From NCBI GenBank assembly GCA_004297465.1, contig SCUB01000001.1, forward strand, positions 186,001-250,000: a DNA stretch of 64,000 nucleotides, given 5' to 3'. A model generated the notes under the pieces. That model was not told where the DNA came from. It ran no database searches and was given only the letters and a program-made list of their open reading frames with translations. Positions 63,687-64,000 of the stretch are shown piece after piece. A program made the translations under genes and the position numbers. Source of the stretch: Xanthobacteraceae bacterium. Its GTDB lineage: Bacteria; Pseudomonadota; Alphaproteobacteria; Rhizobiales; Xanthobacteraceae. Each line of letters starts with the position of its first letter. Within the stretch, counting starts at the first letter, position 1.

Positions 63687-64000
63687 CTAGCCGCTGCCGC
63701 CGATAACGATGCCGGCGAGGAACACCAGCGCGCCGCCGACCATGACCTGGAACGCGGCCTGCAGGAACGGCGTGTCCATGTAGCGGAAACGCAGCCACGA
63801 GATGGCGGCGAGCTCGGCCGCCACGACGATGCAGGCGATGATGGTGGCGAGCCGGAAATCGGGGATCAGATAGGGCAGGGTGTGGCCAAGCCCGCCGAGC
63901 GCCGTCATGGCTCCGCAGATGATGCCGCGCAGCCACGGCGAGCCGCGCCCGGTGAGTGATCCGTCGTCGGACAGCGCCTCGGCGAAGCCCATCGAGATGC
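63687..64000 (-). CDS. VIT-family iron exporter, C-terminal part (MbfA-like), truncated by the window end
   Basis: The last 104 codons of a gene whose start lies beyond the window. The fragment begins with MGFAEALSDDGSLTGRGSPW and has two clear groups of membrane helices, ending AFQVMVGGALVFLAGIVIGG. This resembles the vacuolar-iron-transporter-like half of MbfA, the ferritin-like-plus-VIT iron exporter of Bradyrhizobium and Agrobacterium. The ferritin-like N-terminal half is not visible, so a plain VIT protein is also possible. Confidence 0.65.
   Translation of the reverse strand, partial: ISMGFAEALSDDGSLTGRGSPWLRGIICGAMTALGGLGHTLPYLIPDFRLATIIACIVVAAELAAISWLRFRYMDTPFLQAAFQVMVGGALVFLAGIVIGGSG

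Overview
The window is GC-rich (about two thirds GC by eye), densely coding chromosomal DNA of an alphaproteobacterium, most likely a Hyphomicrobiales (Rhizobiales) member near the Bradyrhizobium/Rhodopseudomonas/Xanthobacteraceae group. The main reasons are a complete acpXL-fabZ-fabF2-fabF1-adh-lpxXL cluster for the very-long-chain fatty acid of lipid A, an Omp19/Inh-type lipoprotein, an ScfR/RamB-type regulator divergent from isocitrate lyase, a DUF4170 protein, an MbfA-type iron exporter tail, and two families of intergenic palindromic repeats common in this order.

Layout. 1-8.7 kb: GNAT tail, citramalate synthase, LOG-family hydrolase, Atm1-type ABC exporter, chemoreceptor, phosphatidylserine decarboxylase and synthase (a phosphatidylethanolamine operon), inhibitor-like lipoprotein. 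8.9-15.4 kb: MotA/MotB-type stator pair, Kup potassium transporter, then a rhodanese / aminotransferase / polyamine-binding-protein operon. 15.4-20.7 kb (minus strand): lipid A very-long-chain acyl cluster; one of its two ketoacyl synthases has lost all three catalytic residues. 20.9-24.1 kb: small membrane protein, remnant of an AhpD-like gene, and a chemoreceptor fused to PilZ. 24.1-33.7 kb: an aromatic-type catabolic region with IclR regulator, FAD monooxygenase, aryl-acid-AMP ligase, old-yellow-enzyme reductase, two uncharacterised small proteins, then (opposite strand) a Rieske oxygenase / GntR regulator / reductase operon with an operator-like palindrome inside its promoter. This region is the best candidate for an undescribed pathway. 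34.2-42.5 kb: tRNA-Gln(CTG), an MHS-family transporter, an orphan molybdenum hydroxylase large subunit, Ppx/GppA, RlmE, a DHA2-type efflux pump and a small membrane protein. 42.7-49.8 kb: guaB ... rsmB ... guaA purine/RNA-modification region with a MarR-controlled membrane gene. 49.7-50.9 kb: a low-GC islet with two unrecognised genes directly at the guaA 3' end, a known integration hot spot. 51-64 kb: persulfide-dioxygenase-like MBL-rhodanese protein, PhnA-like protein, DUF47/Pit phosphate transport, glycosylation genes (GT10, GT2, gmd), a lytic transglycosylase, scfR/aceA glyoxylate shunt, DUF4170 protein, a metallophosphoesterase, and the 3' end of an MbfA/VIT-type iron exporter.

Most of the window is ordinary housekeeping. 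Accessory character is concentrated at 24-34 kb (catabolism plus composite palindromic repeats) and 49.7-50.9 kb (low-GC islet). All functional calls are from reading motifs and family resemblance; no database search was run.
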